In this document: in pieces, positions 23,173 to 23,189 of the stretch | Layout of the letters: each line of letters opens with the position of its first letter | How positions within the stretch are numbered: the first letter of the stretch is position 1 | Source: JBFHDX01 sp041584475 | GTDB lineage: Bacteria > Pseudomonadota > Alphaproteobacteria > UBA8366 > JADFVY01 | Direction of reading: 5' to 3' | DNA: 23,189 nt | NCBI GenBank assembly: GCA_041584475.1 | Contig: JBFHDX010000059.1 | Coordinates: 1 to 23,189, forward strand | The notes under the pieces: model-generated | What the model saw: the letters and a program-made list of their open reading frames with translations, nothing else | What the model was told of the DNA's origin: nothing | Databases searched by the model: none | Made by a program: the position numbers and the translations under genes

Positions 23173-23189
23173 CCCGTCGGCGCTGGAAG
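23165..23189 (+). CDS. Start of the next gene, probable KDPGal aldolase (DgoA), partial
   Basis: Eight codons (MTDPSALE) and one base are visible. The ATG lies inside the end of dgoK and overlaps its stop region by eight bases, indicating coupled translation. DgoK genes are usually followed by the aldolase splitting 2-keto-3-deoxy-6-phosphogalactonate into pyruvate and glyceraldehyde 3-phosphate. The assignment rests on gene order alone. Confidence 0.5.

Overview
The window is GC-rich DNA (roughly two thirds G+C by eye), densely packed with genes and with strong G/C third-codon bias. Gene content and best family resemblances (Caulobacter-type XylX/XylA, a Rhizobium-type pentonate dehydratase, UgpC-type sugar ABC transporters, a non-pyrrolysine MttB homologue) point to an alphaproteobacterium, probably rhizobial or rhodospirillal. 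This is inference from protein resemblance, not a search result. I see no rRNA, tRNA, CRISPR array, insertion sequence or phage gene.

Layout. A 465-bp divergent control region (19177-19641) separates two gene arrays. Leftward (minus strand, 19176 down to 1): a sugar ABC transporter (ATPase, Tat-exported binding protein, two permeases), a DgoR-like GntR/FadR regulator, an IlvD/Edd sugar-acid dehydratase, an apparently undescribed 31-codon membrane-peptide ORF, an SMP-30 lactonase, a UxaA/GarD-family dehydratase, a XylX-like 2-keto-3-deoxypentonate dehydratase, a XylA-like alpha-ketoglutarate-semialdehyde dehydrogenase, a KDF-dehydrogenase-like SDR, a diketo-acid hydrolase of the FAH family and a YihU-like beta-hydroxyacid dehydrogenase. 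After a 118-bp gap come an MttB-family methyltransferase, then OppA- and OppB-like peptide/nickel-type transporter genes, and the first three codons of a probable second permease at the left edge. Rightward (plus strand, 19642 to the end): an SDR, a 2-keto-4-pentenoate-hydratase-like enzyme, a DenD-like erythronate dehydrogenase, DgoK (2-keto-3-deoxygalactonate kinase), and the start of an overlapping gene that by usual gene order is the DgoA aldolase.

How it works together (inference). The transporter imports a sugar or sugar acid. An SDR could oxidise the sugar at C1, the SMP-30 enzyme opens the lactone, and one of two unrelated dehydratases (IlvD/Edd or UxaA type) makes the 2-keto-3-deoxy acid. 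Three different exits are then encoded side by side: the Weimberg route (XylX then XylA) to alpha-ketoglutarate; the dehydrogenase/diketo-hydrolase route to pyruvate plus a hydroxy acid; and the phosphorylating De Ley-Doudoroff route (DgoK then aldolase) to pyruvate plus a triose phosphate. The GntR regulator probably acts at the divergent region, where a perfect match to the FadR-subfamily operator pattern sits beside a promoter-like sequence. The MttB/Opp block may be a separate unit for a methylated amine-type compound.

Most worth a second look: the coupled 31-residue membrane-peptide ORF (12100-12195), the triple-exit sugar-acid design, GC-rich hairpins directly after both substrate-binding-protein genes, the inverted-repeat cluster at 18009-18080, and the Arg-bearing substrate loop of the YihU-like dehydrogenase.
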